DNA of 9,416 bases from Lysobacteraceae bacterium (lineage in GTDB: Bacteria; Pseudomonadota; Gammaproteobacteria; DSM-19610): contig JAIVHA010000145.1 of assembly GCA_020201295.1 (NCBI GenBank), positions 1 to 9,416 of the forward strand. Direction: 5' to 3'. The position numbers and the translations under genes were made by a program. Under the pieces are notes generated by a model. It had not been told where the DNA came from, did no database searches, and saw only the letters and a program-made list of their open reading frames with translations. Below are positions 7,723 to 9,416 of this stretch, piece by piece. Position 1 is the stretch's first letter. Each line of letters begins with the position of its first letter.

Positions 7723-8681
7723 GGGTTGTCCTGCAGGTCGGCCCGCAGGATGGCCAGCAATTCCTGCATATCCTCCGGCAGCGGGATCTCCCAGCTCATT
7801 TCCTCGCCACTCAGGGGGTGGCGCAGGGTCAGACGCGCGGCATGCAGGGCCTGGCGCGGGAAGCCGCGCAGGGCCTCGCGCAGGGCCTCTCCGGTTCCCT
7901 TTGGAATGCGCGGGCGGCCACCATAGACGGGATCCCCCACCAGCGGACAATGGATATGCGCCATGTGCACCCGGATCTGGTGGGTGCGACCCGTCTCCAG
8001 CCGCACGCTCACGTGGGTATGGCCACGAAGCCGCTCCACGACGCGGTAGTGGGTCACTGCCGGCTTGCCCCCGGGTGTCACCGCCATGCGCTTGCGATCC
8101 ACGCCGTGGCGCCCGATGGGGGCGTCGACGGTGCCACCGGCGGTCAGCACCCGCTGCACCACCGCCTGGTATTCCCGGCCCATGGTATGCGTCTGCAACT
8201 GCTCCACCAGGGATTTGTGGGCTACCAGGCTGCGCGCCACCACCATCAGGCCGGAAGTATCCTTGTCAAGGCGGTGTACGATACCGGCGCGCGGCAGGGT
8301 AACCAGGCTCGGATCGTGGTGCAGCAAGGCGTTCTGCAGGGTGCCGTCGAGATTGCCCGCCGCCGGGTGTACCACCAGCCCGACGGGCTTGTGCAGCACC
8401 AGGATGGCCTCGTCCTCGTAGACGACATCCAGGGGGATCGCCTCGGCCTCGACCCGGCCCTCCGGCTCCAGTTCCGCATCGATGAGCACCTGCTCGCCGC
8501 CCAGCACCGCATCCCGGGGGCGCGGCAGGCGGTCGTCCAGGCGCACCTGCCCCGCCTTGATCCACTGGCTCAGGCGGCTGCGGGAATAGTCCGGAAACAG
8601 CTCCGCCAGCACCTGGTCCAGGCGCCGGCCGGCCTGCTCGTCGGGGATGCGTGTATCGAGGCGAATGCGGGTATTCATCAT
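7719..8681 (-). CDS. rluD: 23S rRNA pseudouridine synthase RluD
   Basis: This enzyme makes pseudouridines 1911, 1915 and 1917 in helix 69 of 23S rRNA, a step important for ribosome assembly and termination. The 320-aa product has an N-terminal S4 RNA-binding domain (about 18-65: RLDQVLAELFPDYSRSRLSQW) followed by the RluA-type catalytic domain. The catalytic Asp139 lies in GIVHRLDKDTSGL and the C-terminal signature is RLETGRTHQIRVHMAH. Asp139 has the same number as in E. coli RluD when ATG 8681 is used; ATG 8678 is one codon in. The open frame reaches 8822, but that part runs through a CACGGAA repeat and has no homology I recognise, so it is excluded. Only a weak GAGA Shine-Dalgarno is seen. 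pgeF overlaps its end by ATGA. It is divergent from bamD, as in E. coli. Confidence 0.96.
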   Translation of the reverse strand: MMNTRIRLDTRIPDEQAGRRLDQVLAELFPDYSRSRLSQWIKAGQVRLDDRLPRPRDAVLGGEQVLIDAELEPEGRVEAEAIPLDVVYEDEAILVLHKPVGLVVHPAAGNLDGTLQNALLHHDPSLVTLPRAGIVHRLDKDTSGLMVVARSLVAHKSLVEQLQTHTMGREYQAVVQRVLTAGGTVDAPIGRHGVDRKRMAVTPGGKPAVTHYRVVERLRGHTHVSVRLETGRTHQIRVHMAHIHCPLVGDPVYGGRPRIPKGTGEALREALRGFPRQALHAARLTLRHPLSGEEMSWEIPLPEDMQELLAILRADLQDNP

Positions 8682-8692
8682 GAAGGTCTCAT

Positions 8693-8805
8693 TGGCCACG
8701 GAACTACACGGAAAGACACGGAAAATACTAGCCACGAGACGCACGGAAACAGGCATGGCTTCCCGAATGATTATTTCCGTGTAGTTCCGTGTAGTTCCGT
8801 GGCCA
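8693..8805. repeat. CACGGAA foldback element, copy 3, in the rluD leader
   Basis: The left arm starts at 8693 and the right arm ends at 8805. The outer 21 bases pair perfectly, then one unit differs (AAGA against ACTA) and pairing resumes over CACGGAAA. Each arm has three 10-base units. The interior holds a further degenerate unit (8731-8750). It begins 12 bases upstream of the rluD start. Confidence 0.85.
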
Positions 8806-8814
8806 TTTCCAGAA

Positions 8815-8832
8815 GATTCCATCTCGGGAATC
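8815..8832. repeat. Small inverted repeat upstream of bamD
   Basis: GATTCC and GGAATC flank ATCTCG. It lies where the -35 region of the bamD promoter would be and downstream of the possible rluD start site. It may be an operator or chance. Confidence 0.25.
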
Positions 8833-8845
8833 GGATCGGTTTTAG

Positions 8846-8874
8846 GTTATACTTCGCGGCCATACATGATCAGC
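8846..8874. promoter_or_regulatory. Possible overlapping divergent promoters for bamD and rluD
   Basis: Bases 8846-8853 (GTTATACT) give TATACT on the plus strand (5 of 6 to TATAAT), about 42 bases before bamD. On the minus strand they give TATAAC (5 of 6), about 165 bases before rluD. On the minus strand CTGATC (8868-8873) stands 16 bases upstream as a weak -35. No good plus-strand -35 is seen. Confidence 0.38.
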
Positions 8875-8895
8875 CCCACGAGATACCCCACCACC

Positions 8896-9416
8896 ATGCG
8901 TTTGTCGAGTATTTTTCTGATTATCAGTCTCCTGGTCTTCAACAGCGGCTGTGCCTGGTTGGGCAAGCAGGCCGACCCCACGGCCCGCATGTCCGCCGAG
9001 GAGTTGTACGCCACCGCCAAGGAATCTCTGGAGAAGAACGATTACGAAGTCGCCATCCAGCATTTCGAATCCCTGGAGGCACGTTTCCCCTTCGGCCGCT
9101 ACGCCCAGCAGGCACAGCTGGAGATCGCCTACGCCTACTACAAGAGCGGCGAGTCCGATTCCGCCCTCGCCGCCCTGGACCGTTTCATCAATCGCCACCC
9201 GCAGCATCCGCATGCGGATTATGCCTGGTACATGAAAGGGCTGGTGAATTTCAACCGTGGCGCCAGTTTTCTCGACCGTCTGTTCCCGCGCGATGCCACG
9301 GAACGGGACAATCGTGTCGCGCTTCAGGCCTTCCAGGATTTCACCGAACTGCTGCAACGCTACCCCAACAGCCGCTATGCCGAGGATGCCAGCCTGCGGG
9401 TGGTGTTCCTGCACAA
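8896..9416 (+). CDS. bamD: Outer-membrane assembly lipoprotein BamD (3' part outside window)
   Basis: BamD is the essential lipoprotein of the BAM complex, which inserts beta-barrel proteins in the outer membrane. The 173 codons present begin MRLSSIFLIISLLVFNSGC, a signal peptide with lipidated Cys19; the lipobox N-S-G-C has an unusual Asn at -3. Residue +2 is Ala, not the Asp that would retain it in the inner membrane. TPR-like repeats follow: ELYATAKESLEKNDYEVAIQ, then EARFPFGRYAQQAQLEIAYAYYKS and LDRFINRHPQHPHADYAWYMKGL, closely paralleling E. coli BamD (NRYPFGPYSQQ, AYAYYK, YPNSQY). A weak GAGA lies 12 bases before the ATG. The frame is open to the window edge; E. coli BamD is 245 aa, so roughly 70 residues are missing. 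It is divergent from rluD, as in E. coli. Confidence 0.96.
   Translation, partial: MRLSSIFLIISLLVFNSGCAWLGKQADPTARMSAEELYATAKESLEKNDYEVAIQHFESLEARFPFGRYAQQAQLEIAYAYYKSGESDSALAALDRFINRHPQHPHADYAWYMKGLVNFNRGASFLDRLFPRDATERDNRVALQAFQDFTELLQRYPNSRYAEDASLRVVFLH

Noticed and set aside
7723..7950. N-terminal extension of pgeF overlapping rluD
   Set aside because: It would overlap rluD by more than 200 bases. The ATGA overlap, AGGA site and family length support the start at 7722.
8682..8822. N-terminal extension of rluD by 47 codons
   Set aside because: The extension is translation of the CACGGAA foldback element. RluD proteins start near MMNTRIRLDTRIP, and this start reproduces E. coli catalytic residue numbering.
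8842..9414. Minus-strand open frame opposite bamD
   Set aside because: It mirrors bamD, whose signal peptide and TPR-like motifs are clear on the plus strand.

Overview
The window is GC-rich gammaproteobacterial chromosome. The main evidence is the divergent arrangement bamD / rluD-pgeF ... clpB, which matches the E. coli bamD-rluD-pgeF(yfiH)-clpB neighbourhood, plus a PomA-type flagellar stator gene. Protein character and the style of the repeats suggest a sulfur-oxidiser/Chromatiales-like or pseudomonad-like lineage, but genus cannot be fixed from the sequence.

Layout. At the left edge is the start of a flagellar stator gene (pomA, minus strand), with a good sigma-28 promoter about 200 bases upstream. 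Diverging from it is a YbbO-like short-chain dehydrogenase (plus strand). A gene-free stretch (1554-1949) separates this from clpB and is packed with four kinds of palindromic repeat. clpB (minus) follows, with a clear sigma-32 heat-shock promoter. Next comes a compact minus-strand cluster: ZIP-family metal transporter, double-ACT GcvR-like protein and peptide deformylase. A second gene-free repeat stretch (6580-6975) lies before pgeF and rluD (minus, overlapping ATGA). Finally, bamD (plus) runs off the right edge; it has no stop in the window and was found by direct translation.

Functions. clpB is protein disaggregation. rluD modifies 23S rRNA, and pgeF is a YfiH/LACC1-type purine-nucleoside enzyme linked to peptidoglycan fidelity. 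bamD is an outer-membrane assembly lipoprotein. The ZIP-ACT-def trio looks like one transcription unit: the ZIP stop codon lies inside the Shine-Dalgarno of the ACT gene, and ACT to def leaves 3 bases.

Most notable. The ZIP-ACT-def trio interrupts the otherwise conserved pgeF-clpB adjacency, and each junction carries a triplet of REP-type palindromes (4634-4749 and 6846-6958) in mutually inverted arrangement. The right triplet is also bracketed by a 14-base direct repeat that duplicates the 3' end of pgeF. Independently, three copies of a foldback element built from 10-base CACGGAANNA units sit at 1779-1907, 6621-6754 and 8693-8805. Arm sequences differ between copies but match within each copy. 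The repeats, not any single protein gene, are the unusual content of this window.
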